In this document: positions 1-5,685 of the stretch, piece by piece
Position numbering within the stretch: the stretch's first letter is position 1
Layout: each line of letters opens with the position of its first letter
NCBI GenBank assembly: GCA_015486915.1
Contig: WFQS01000483.1
Span: 1-7,545, forward strand
DNA length: 7,545 nucleotides
Direction of reading: 5' to 3'
Source of the DNA: Desulfobacteraceae bacterium
GTDB lineage: Bacteria > Desulfobacterota > Desulfobacteria > Desulfobacterales > Desulfobacteraceae
Program-made: the position numbers and the translations under genes
The notes under the pieces: generated by a model
What the model was told of the DNA's origin: nothing
Database searches by the model: none
What the model saw: only the letters and a program-made list of their open reading frames with translations

Positions 1-152
1 AATAAGTTGAACAGAAATAGCGCAGAATTCCGGCCCATGTACAAGGCGCATTAAAGGTTGCATACTCAACGTATTCGGCCTTTGATGCAACGAAGTAGAT
101 GGGCCGGAAGACAAGCAATCTCGTTCAACTTATAAAATTTTCGATCCTTATT
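1..152. repeat. Palindromic dispersed element, copy 1 (left end cut by window)
   Basis: This sequence matches 2780-2931 base for base at an offset of 2779, with only three differences (c67/a2846, c120/t2899, a135/c2914). It is a long imperfect palindrome. Inverted arms ATAAGTTGAAC (2-12) and GTTCAACTTAT (123-133) enclose TTCCGGCCCAT/ATGGGCCGGAA and a distal 18-bp stem with a TCAAC loop (66-70). The right-hand tail AAAATTTTCGATCCTTA (134-150) recurs at 7471-7487. The copy lies downstream of the biotin carboxyltransferase gene, beyond its terminator. The matching outer left arm (AGGATCG in copy 2) would fall just outside the window. No open frame or transposase belongs to it. Confidence 0.95.
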
Positions 153-167
153 CCATTGCCTGCTGTT

Positions 168-214
168 AAAACAAAACAGGCACACTGATTTTCTTCAGTG
201 TGCCTGCTTGTTTT
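168..214 (-). terminator. Rho-independent terminator of the carboxyltransferase operon
   Basis: A GC-rich stem GGCACACTGA (179-188) pairs perfectly with TCAGTGTGCC (195-204) around a 6-nt loop, TTTTCT. The stem continues outward through A-rich/T-rich arms (AAAACA against TGTTTT). Read on the minus strand, the hairpin is followed by TTTTGTTTT, a U-rich tract. It begins about 70 bases after the stop codon at 285-287. The A/T flanks are nearly symmetric, so it could also stop plus-strand transcripts. Confidence 0.88.
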
Positions 215-284
215 GAGCATATTATATACCTTTATCAGTCCGGCTCCATAAAACCAGGCAGGTATTTTGTATCAAAAAAGCCTT

Positions 285-2324
285 TTATTCAATGACAGCA
301 AGAACATCATCCTTTGCAACTGAATCACCTGTACCGAAATTAACAGCTGTAATCACTCCGTCTGTTGGGGCAGGAAGGGCATTTTCCATTTTCATGGCCT
401 CAAGGATAACAACGGTGTCACCTTTTTTGACACTGTCTCCAACGTTTTTCTCATATTTTATGATCATGCCGGGCATTGGCGCTTTAATCTGAACTCCTGA
501 TCCTGAAGCCGCAACAGGGGCTGCAGCAGGTTTTGCAGCTTTTGGAGCAGATGGAGCCGGTGCTGCAGGAGGTGCAGGCCTTGCAGCTGGTTTTGCTGCA
601 GCAGCCGGAGGAGGTGGAACCATTGTACCGGCAGGAGCTGCAGGAGCCGGAACCTGCTGGGCATAGGCAAGAACGGGGGACCCGCCAACTTCATCCACAC
701 CGATTTCAAAATATTCATCTCCGACAAAAACATTAAATGTACGGATATTTGCACTTTTTTCAGGGATATCTGAAGAACAGCTTTTTTCAGCAAGTTCTCC
801 TGCTTTTAATTTTTTCAACAGTTCTGCCTCCTTTTTTACATCTTCCAGAGTTATGGCTTTCATGGACTCAGGAACTTCTTCCTTGCCATATTTATACATT
901 AAGAATTTTTTTCCTGTTACAGGGAACAGGGTGTAGAGAATCAGATCATCATCATCTGCTGCAAGATCTCCAATTTCTTTTTTTGCCTTTTCAAGTTCAG
1001 GTTCAAGAACCTCTGCAGGTCTGCATGTAATGGGGGTTTCTCCCCTTTCATAGCCTTTCAAAGCTTTTTTCTGCACTTCAGGATCAATGGGAATTGAAGT
1101 TTTTCCATAAAGCCCGTAGCACAGGTCTTTAACCTGGGCAGTTATCATTTTATAGCGTTCTTCTTCCGTATCAAATAAAACATTATTAACCGTCTGAATA
1201 CCTACAATCTGGCTTGTGGGAGTTACAAGCGGAACCTGGCCGAGTTCTTTTCTTACCCTTGGAAGTTCCTTGAAAACCTCACCTATTCTGTCAAGGGCAT
1301 CCATCTGCCTTAACTGATTGACAAGATTTGAAAGCATTCCGCCAGGTGTCTGGTGAAGCAGTACATTGGTATCGATAACAGAGACCTTTGTGTCATCAAG
1401 AAGGTGTTTGTATTTTGGAAGAATTTCCTTTTCAAGTGTTTCATTGATTGAAGCAAGAAGCTGTATGTCAAAACCTGTATCCCGGTTTGTCCCCATGAGA
1501 GTCATCACAAGGGGTTCAATTGCAGGGTGGGATGTCCTGTATGCATAGGGGGAAAGACAAGTATCAAGGATGTCAACCCCTGCCTCAACAGCTTTTAAAT
1601 GACTCATGGAGGCCATTCCGGAAGTAAAATGACTGTGAAGATGCACTGGAATGCCGATATTTTCCTTTAATGCTTTGATAAGTTTAAAGGTATCATAGGG
1701 TGCCATCAATCCTGCCATATCCTTGATGCACACACTGTCAGCTCCCATGGCTTCAAGTTCTTTTGCCTTTTTAATATAGTATTCCAGGGTATATACTTTT
1801 CCGCCCATTCTCGGTTCAGTAAGTGAATAACATATGCTTCCCTGAAAATGCTTCCCGCATTTCTTTATAACAGGAACAACACATTCAAAATTCCTGAAAT
1901 CGTTTAAGGCATCAAAAGTTCTGAATATATCCATTCCGTTTTCAGCAGCCCTGTTCACAAACAGTTCTGCAACATCGTCGGCATAATTTCTGTACCCGAC
2001 AAGGTTCTGCCCCCTTAAAAGCATGGAAAACGGTGTTTTCTTAAAATACCTTTTAAGGGTTCTGATTCTTTCCCACGGGTCTTCATTTAGATAACGGTGC
2101 ATGGTGTCAAATGTGGCTCCGCCCCACATTTCAACAGCCCAGAATCCAACCTCATCCATTCTTTCTGCCACGGGGATCATATCTTCGGTTCTTCCCCTTG
2201 TGGCAAAAAGTGACTGATGACCGTCCCGCAGCGTAAGATCCTCTATTTTTAAAGGATTTTTGGCTTTTGGCCGGTTCTTTTCACAGTTAATTTCACACAT
2301 TTCTATTCTGCCGTGCTCATTCAT
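285..2324 (-). CDS. Biotin-dependent pyruvate/oxaloacetate carboxyltransferase subunit (5S plus biotin carrier; PycB/OadA-like)
   Basis: This 679-aa protein transfers CO2 between carboxybiotin and pyruvate/oxaloacetate in the cytoplasm. The N-terminal HMGL-like TIM barrel carries LRDGHQSLFATR (residues 32-43, D34 a metal ligand by family), CIKDMAGL (199-206, K201 the expected carbamylated lysine) and HLHSHFTSG (H230 and H232 metal ligands). The conserved PYC/OADA region follows, with QTPGGMLSNL (325-334), GQVPLVTPTSQIVG (362-375) and LILYTLFPV (461-469). A Pro/Ala-rich flexible linker (about 558-610) leads to a biotinyl domain (about 611-679) with EAMKM and biotinyl-Lys645. The start is supported by AGGAGA at 2331-2336, six bases upstream. 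It is the last gene of the operon. The fused 5S+1.3S layout fits transcarboxylase, oxaloacetate decarboxylase alpha, or subunit B of a two-subunit pyruvate carboxylase, and sequence alone does not separate these. The full length matches the family. Confidence 0.93.
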   Translation of the reverse strand: MNEHGRIEMCEINCEKNRPKAKNPLKIEDLTLRDGHQSLFATRGRTEDMIPVAERMDEVGFWAVEMWGGATFDTMHRYLNEDPWERIRTLKRYFKKTPFSMLLRGQNLVGYRNYADDVAELFVNRAAENGMDIFRTFDALNDFRNFECVVPVIKKCGKHFQGSICYSLTEPRMGGKVYTLEYYIKKAKELEAMGADSVCIKDMAGLMAPYDTFKLIKALKENIGIPVHLHSHFTSGMASMSHLKAVEAGVDILDTCLSPYAYRTSHPAIEPLVMTLMGTNRDTGFDIQLLASINETLEKEILPKYKHLLDDTKVSVIDTNVLLHQTPGGMLSNLVNQLRQMDALDRIGEVFKELPRVRKELGQVPLVTPTSQIVGIQTVNNVLFDTEEERYKMITAQVKDLCYGLYGKTSIPIDPEVQKKALKGYERGETPITCRPAEVLEPELEKAKKEIGDLAADDDDLILYTLFPVTGKKFLMYKYGKEEVPESMKAITLEDVKKEAELLKKLKAGELAEKSCSSDIPEKSANIRTFNVFVGDEYFEIGVDEVGGSPVLAYAQQVPAPAAPAGTMVPPPPAAAAKPAARPAPPAAPAPSAPKAAKPAAAPVAASGSGVQIKAPMPGMIIKYEKNVGDSVKKGDTVVILEAMKMENALPAPTDGVITAVNFGTGDSVAKDDVLAVIE

Positions 2325-2421
2325 TGAATCTCTCCTGTTTGTCAGCCCTCAAATTTTCAGTTAAAATAAAACATCTTGAAAATAATACTTTCCTTTAATT
2401 GACTGACAGCTTGTTTTATAA

Positions 2422-2458
2422 GAAACTCCTTCAAAGTTATTTGAATTATGAGAGTTTC
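2422..2458. other. Intercistronic inverted repeat
   Basis: In the 184-bp gap between the small-subunit gene and the biotin carboxyltransferase gene, GAAACTC (2422-2428) pairs with GAGTTTC (2452-2458), and TTCAA pairs with TTGAA inside it. No U-run follows, so it is more likely an mRNA structure than a terminator. It may be incidental. The rest of the gap shows no gene and no convincing promoter. Confidence 0.4.
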
Positions 2459-2489
2459 ATTGTTCGTTGTGAGGCCGTTTAATAGTCTC

Positions 2490-2520
2490 CAGATCGGCCT
2501 CATGGCCGTTATTTAAAAAC
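2490..2520 (+). repeat. Short dispersed repeat, copy A (CGGCCTCATGGCCG core)
   Basis: This 31-bp stretch matches the minus strand of 7023-7051 at 28 of 29 aligned positions, apart from a 2-nt insertion (TT). Its core CGGCC-TCAT-GGCCG (2495-2508) is a small hairpin. A second GAGGCCG at 2471-2477 can pair alternatively with CGGCCTC (2495-2501). It covers the stop codon and final codons of the 73-aa gene, so that protein's C-terminal residues are partly repeat-encoded. Confidence 0.75.
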
Positions 2521-2730
2521 CCTCATCTGTATCATTGAGCGTAACTGCATCTGATGCTCCCTGCCGGCAGTACCCCAGATATTTAAATTTAAAGCCGGGC
2601 CGGTCTGTCCGGCAGTTATTTCCTGATTCTGACCTGCTGAAGAAGCGAGAAATGCAGCCTCTTCTTCTGTCTTTATATAGGTAAAAACCGCTGCACTTAT
2701 TGCAGCAAGCTTTTTTTTCTCAAGTGCCAT
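2509..2730 (-). CDS. Small OadG/MmdE-like accessory subunit of the biotin carboxyltransferase complex
   Basis: This is a 73-aa protein. The N-terminal amphipathic segment KKLAAISAAVFTYIKTEEEA resembles the C-terminal helix of OadG/MmdD gamma-delta subunits. The C-terminal NIWGTAGREHQMQLRS resembles the W-x-x-x-G-R motif of that group and of the 55-aa MmdE epsilon subunit. No membrane-spanning segment is visible, unlike classical OadG, so it probably acts as a soluble assembly or stabilising subunit. GGAG (2738-2741) lies seven bases before the ATG. It sits between the two large carboxyltransferase genes, which is the strongest argument for a shared complex. Gaps on both sides are wide (200 and 184 bp), unusual for an operon, and the upstream gap is filled by a palindromic element. 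The last codons and the stop lie inside a dispersed repeat (2490-2520). The family call rests on remembered motifs. Confidence 0.68.
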   Translation of the reverse strand: MALEKKKLAAISAAVFTYIKTEEEAAFLASSAGQNQEITAGQTGPALNLNIWGTAGREHQMQLRSMIQMRVFK

Positions 2731-2736
2731 GTTAAG

Positions 2737-2741
2737 ACTCC
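2737..2741 (-). promoter_or_regulatory. Ribosome binding site of the 73-aa gene
   Basis: GGAGT on the minus strand, seven bases before the ATG at 2728-2730. It supports this short frame as a real gene. Confidence 0.6.
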
Positions 2742-2765
2742 ATAAAAAATTTAAAAGAACTTTTT

Positions 2766-2931
2766 AGGATCGGAGATGAAATAAGTTGAACAGAAATAGC
2801 GCAGAATTCCGGCCCATGTACAAGGCGCATTAAAGGTTGCATACTAAACGTATTCGGCCTTTGATGCAACGAAGTAGATGGGCCGGAAGACAAGCAATTT
2901 CGTTCAACTTATACAATTTTCGATCCTTATT
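2766..2931. repeat. Palindromic dispersed element, copy 2 (complete, MITE-like)
   Basis: This is the complete copy of the 1-152 element, 149/152 identical over the shared part. It forms one long inverted repeat. P1: AGGATCGGAGAT (2766-2777) with 2916-2927. A 3x3 loop follows. P2: ATAAGTTGAAC (2781-2791) with 2902-2912. P3: TTCCGGCCCAT (2807-2817) with 2878-2888. P4: 18 bp, 2827-2844 with 2850-2867, around loop TAAAC. P1 and P4 contain five G-T appositions that are wobble pairs on the plus strand and A-C mismatches on the minus strand. The shared sequence runs to 2931, the first base of the TAA (minus strand) of the upstream carboxyltransferase gene. It fills most of the gap before the 73-aa gene. 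No transposase and no clear target duplication were seen. Confidence 0.93.
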
Positions 2932-4484
2932 TAAACGGGAATATTCCCGTGTTTCTTGGCCGGCCTCATTTCGCGTTTAGTACACAGCACATTTAAGGCA
3001 TCTGCAATGCGTGACCTTGTTTCAGCAGGCCTTATTACAGCATCCACATGGCCACGGCTTGCAGCGCAGTAGGGATTGGAAAAAAGCTCTTCATATTCTG
3101 CAATTTTTTTCTTTCTTTCAGCAACCGGATCATCAGCTGTTTTTATCGCCTTTCTGTGTATGATATTTGCAGCTCCTGCAGCACCCATTACAGCTATTTC
3201 CGATGATGGCCATGCAAATGCCATGTCAGCTCCAAGGTGTTTTGAACACATGGCAAGGTATGACCCTCCATAGTCCTTTCTTGTAACAAGGAGAAGTTTT
3301 GGAACAGTTGCCTCGGAATAGCACCAGAGCAGTTTTGCGCCGTGTCTTATTATTCCGCCCCATTCCTGGTTGCTTCCCGGCAGATAACCAGGTACATCTG
3401 CAATGGTGAGCATCGGTATATTAAAAGCATCACAGAATCTTATAAATCTTGTGGCCTTATCAGATGCATCTATATCCAGGCAGCCTGCAAGAAAAGCAGG
3501 TTGATTTGCGATGATTCCAATAACCCTTCCATTAATTCTTGCAAAACACACCACAATATTTTTTGCAAAATACTGATGGGGCTCAAAAAATTTACCATTA
3601 TCAACTATTGATGTGATGACATTTTTTATATCATAGGGCTGATTGGGATTATCCGGAATAATTGAATCTAAGGCTTCATCAATGCGGTGGGGGTCGTCAT
3701 TTGTTTCAACAACCGGTGGATCTTCCATGTTGTTTGCAGGAAGATAGGATAAAAGTTCTCTTATCTGTGCAATTGCATCTTCGTCTGATTCGCAGGCAAA
3801 CTGAGCAACTCCGCTTTTTTCATTGTGAGTCATGGCCCCGCCAAGTTCCTCAAAGGTGATTTCTTCACCTGTAACGGATTTGATCACCTGGGGGCCTGTA
3901 ATAAACATATAGCTTGTGTTTTTAACCATGAAAATCCAGTCAGTCATGGCGGGAGAATATACGGCACCGCCTGCTGTTGGCCCCATGATGGCTGAGATCT
4001 GCGGGATAACTCCGGAAGCTGATGAATTTCTGAAAAAGATATCGCCATAACCTGAAAGTGCATCAACACCTTCCTGTATTCTTGCACCGCCGGAATCGTT
4101 TAAACCCACAACAGGAACCCCGGATTTAAGCGCCATATCCATCACCTTGCATATTTTTTTAGCATGCATCTCACCAAGGCTTCCTGCCCTTGCCGTAAAA
4201 TCCTGGGAATAGGCAAAAACCGGTCGTCCATCAATTAAACCATGTCCTGTAATCACACCATCTGCAGGAATTTCAACTTTTTCCATTCCAAAGTTGGTGC
4301 ATCTGTGGGTTACAAACATGTCCACTTCCCTGAAAGACCCTTTATCAAACAGGAGATTAAGCCTTTCCCTGGCATTTAATTTCCCTTTTTCACGTCTTTT
4401 CGCAAGGGCTTTTTCACCCCCCATCAGGAGAAGCTTTTTTTCCCGCTCCTGAAAATCTTTAATTTTGTCTGCTATTAATCCCAT
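2931..4484 (-). CDS. Acyl-CoA (methylmalonyl/propionyl-CoA) carboxyltransferase subunit, 12S/MmdA/PccB-like
   Basis: This 517-aa crotonase-fold carboxyltransferase exchanges CO2 between carboxybiotin and an acyl-CoA, probably propionyl-CoA/methylmalonyl-CoA. Visible motifs are RERLNLLFDKGSF (39-51), SGGARIQEGV (131-140), MGPTAGGAVYSPA (167-179, oxyanion glycines of the CoA half), ANQPAFLAGCLDID (327-340), DVPGYLPG followed by QEWGGIIRHGAKLL (363-386), HLGADMAFAWPSSEIAVMGAAGAANI (417-441, biotin-side oxyanion region) and a complete C-terminus KKHGNIPV. Asp420 probably corresponds to the Asp that favours propionyl-CoA in Streptomyces PccB (Asp422, alignment from memory). AGGGAAGG (4493-4500) lies eight bases before the ATG. 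It is the first gene of the operon behind the promoter at 4585-4613. No biotin carboxylase is adjacent, which favours a transcarboxylase or decarboxylase role over an ATP-dependent carboxylase, though a partner may be encoded elsewhere. Confidence 0.93.
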   Translation of the reverse strand: MGLIADKIKDFQEREKKLLLMGGEKALAKRREKGKLNARERLNLLFDKGSFREVDMFVTHRCTNFGMEKVEIPADGVITGHGLIDGRPVFAYSQDFTARAGSLGEMHAKKICKVMDMALKSGVPVVGLNDSGGARIQEGVDALSGYGDIFFRNSSASGVIPQISAIMGPTAGGAVYSPAMTDWIFMVKNTSYMFITGPQVIKSVTGEEITFEELGGAMTHNEKSGVAQFACESDEDAIAQIRELLSYLPANNMEDPPVVETNDDPHRIDEALDSIIPDNPNQPYDIKNVITSIVDNGKFFEPHQYFAKNIVVCFARINGRVIGIIANQPAFLAGCLDIDASDKATRFIRFCDAFNIPMLTIADVPGYLPGSNQEWGGIIRHGAKLLWCYSEATVPKLLLVTRKDYGGSYLAMCSKHLGADMAFAWPSSEIAVMGAAGAANIIHRKAIKTADDPVAERKKKIAEYEELFSNPYCAASRGHVDAVIRPAETRSRIADALNVLCTKREMRPAKKHGNIPV

Positions 4485-4584
4485 GGTACAAACCTTCCCT
4501 TAATTGAAGTTGAGAATCAAAATCCGAAATTGACATTTTCGAATCAATAAAGTTCATAAACACCATAAATTCCACAAATTTATT

Positions 4585-4613
4585 ATTATAAACGGCTTCG
4601 CCGATTCAGTCAA
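4585..4613 (-). promoter_or_regulatory. Sigma70-type promoter of the carboxyltransferase operon
   Basis: On the minus strand, TTGACT (4608-4613) and a perfect TATAAT (4585-4590) are separated by exactly 17 bases. The spacer contains a CGGC-GAA-GCCG dyad (4593-4603), a possible operator or chance hairpin. The predicted transcript would start near 4578, giving a leader of about 94 nt before the ATG at 4484. The promoter begins only seven bases after the stop codon of the upstream Cys-rich protein gene, so the operon can be expressed independently of it. Confidence 0.78.
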
Positions 4614-4620
4614 ATTATAA

Positions 4621-5367
4621 TTATTCATCAATACTGAAACGCCATGCACAATACCATTGATCAGGGTGCTCATCCGGAGGGCATCCGATACATTCTGTTT
4701 TTATTCTGGAATCAATTGCCCTTGCAAAATAATTATACTCCACCATTCCACCTGATTTGCAGGGATAATCATCGAGATTCTTTCTTTTCCTTGCAGACTG
4801 TACCCTGCAGTCATTCATCTGGAAAACAAAACTTTTTTCTTTTTCCTCAACAATGGACTGTTTGTTTATCATGGAGTACATCCTGAAATTCAAAGCTTTT
4901 TTCAACCCCTCAAGGCCGGGATTTTCAGGAAGATTGAGAAAGTTTTTAATGGCCCTTGCCTCATAGGGTGAAAACTGTGCCCAGCAGGAATCATTGCACC
5001 GCTTTGCATCTGTCATACCCCTGTCAAATTCCACGGCCTGGAACCAGACTCCGTCATTTACAAGCCAGTTTTTACCAACAGCCTTCATAAGCTCAGACTG
5101 GGTATCGGTATCCATATCAAAAAGAGCACTTGGGAGTCCATCTTTTGTTTCAAAACCCAAAACCTTTGAAAGCCGTTTCATCTGGATATCAACGCCTCTC
5201 TTTGTTGCCGTTTCCAGTGCTTCAAGAGCTTTATCCATGCCCATCTGGTGTCTTACCTCGGTGAACCACAGGGCATAGTGAACCACAATTCGGTTGAACA
5301 TATCGCCAATAAAACGGGCCTTTTGATCCTGATCAAGGGCAAAGGGATCTGAATTAATATCGGTCAT
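4621..5367 (-). CDS. Cys-rich cytoplasmic protein, DUF6125-like, function unknown
   Basis: A 248-aa protein with no signal peptide or membrane segment. The N-terminal half looks alpha-helical and rich in aromatic residues (NRIVVHYALWFTEVRHQMG). The C-terminal half carries seven cysteines in conserved-looking motifs: C124-x3-C128, MNDCRVQSARKRK (C187), YPCKSGG (C203), CIGCPPD (C226, C229) and WYCAWRF (C240). I recall this pattern, dCRVQ..R..K followed by PCK and C..CPPD, from DUF6125 proteins common in sulfate-reducing bacteria. The biochemical role is unknown; metal or cofactor binding by the cysteines is a guess. The start was set at the ATG at 5365-5367 because AGGAGG (5374-5379) stands six bases before it; the ATG two codons upstream (5371-5373) touches the Shine-Dalgarno sequence directly. 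It has its own promoter (5448-5476) and is followed at once by the carboxyltransferase promoter, so it is a neighbour rather than clearly an operon member. Confidence 0.85.
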   Translation of the reverse strand: MTDINSDPFALDQDQKARFIGDMFNRIVVHYALWFTEVRHQMGMDKALEALETATKRGVDIQMKRLSKVLGFETKDGLPSALFDMDTDTQSELMKAVGKNWLVNDGVWFQAVEFDRGMTDAKRCNDSCWAQFSPYEARAIKNFLNLPENPGLEGLKKALNFRMYSMINKQSIVEEKEKSFVFQMNDCRVQSARKRKNLDDYPCKSGGMVEYNYFARAIDSRIKTECIGCPPDEHPDQWYCAWRFSIDE

Positions 5368-5373
5368 GGACAT

Positions 5374-5379
5374 CCTCCT
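5374..5379 (-). promoter_or_regulatory. Ribosome binding site that decides the start of the Cys-rich protein
   Basis: AGGAGG on the minus strand abuts an upstream ATG (5371-5373) with no spacer, but lies an optimal six bases from the second in-frame ATG (5365-5367). The second ATG is therefore the probable start, shortening the protein by two residues. Confidence 0.75.
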
Positions 5380-5657
5380 TTAATTTTTAATTAATAAAAA
5401 CAATTATTGAATCTTATATATATTAACCTGCTAAAATTTAAATAACTGTTCTAATGAATTAAAAAAATAATGTCAAGCTGACCCGACAAGTAATTTTTTC
5501 TATATCAAATTGATTTATGTCATAAATACAAAACAGGACTTTTTACGCATCCTTCATAAATCTTAAAAATCAGTTTATAATTTTTGTACTTTATTTCTAT
5601 TTTTCAGTGTATTTTGCGGTTAAAAAATATTAAAACTGAAAATTGAAAAATAAAGGG
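5380..5657. other. AT-rich intergenic spacer
   Basis: This is most of the 310-bp gap between the barrel gene and the Cys-rich protein gene. It is strongly AT-rich and contains no supportable gene on either strand. Its identifiable content is the promoter at 5448-5476. CTGACCCGACAAG just upstream of the -35 box (5478-5490) is the only GC-richer patch and could be an activator or repressor site. Nothing else was recognised. Confidence 0.6.
5448..5476 (-). promoter_or_regulatory. Sigma70-type promoter upstream of the Cys-rich protein gene
   Basis: On the minus strand a perfect TTGACA (5471-5476) is followed, after exactly 17 bases, by TAGAAC (5448-5453), four of six matches to TATAAT. The predicted start near 5441 leaves a leader of about 75 nt, ending in the strong AAGGAGG site. 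An alternative -10 (TATATA, near 5415-5420) exists but lacks a good -35. Confidence 0.62.
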
Positions 5658-5685
5658 GACATTTTTTTCATGATAAAATAATGTC
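5658..5685 (-). terminator. Possible weak terminator of the barrel gene
   Basis: On the minus strand, GACATT-A-TTTT pairs with AAAA-A-AATGTC around a 6-nt loop (ATCATG) and is followed by CCCCTTTATTTTT. The stem starts within the TGA stop codon. It is AT-rich and the U-tract is interrupted, so termination would be inefficient. Confidence 0.35.

Noticed and set aside
217..284. Promoter-like TTGATA with downstream TTTATG on the minus strand between the last gene and the terminator
   Set aside because: The -10 match is poor, nothing is encoded downstream, and the position before a terminator makes a promoter unlikely.
533..793. Leu/Gln/His-rich open frames overlapping the linker region of the biotin subunit gene
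   Set aside because: They are by-products of the repetitive Ala/Pro codons of the real linker in other frames; there are no ribosome sites and no recognisable protein.
2471..2508. GAGGCCG...CGGCCTC hairpin as a terminator after the 73-aa gene
   Set aside because: No U-run follows on the minus strand, and the downstream gene is part of the same functional set.
1..2931. Two near-identical repeats considered as a CRISPR remnant
   Set aside because: The units are about 150 bp, 2.6 kb apart and separated by genes; there is no spacer periodicity and no cas gene.
2766..2931. Target-site duplication or IS ends around the element
   Set aside because: Flanks read TTTTT on the left and TATTT on the right; a TA duplication would be offset by one base. 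The evidence is too thin to assign a transposon class, and no transposase is present.
3342..3611. Plus-strand open frame opposite the acyl-CoA carboxyltransferase gene
   Set aside because: It lies wholly within a strongly conserved gene on the other strand and has no ribosome site or family resemblance.
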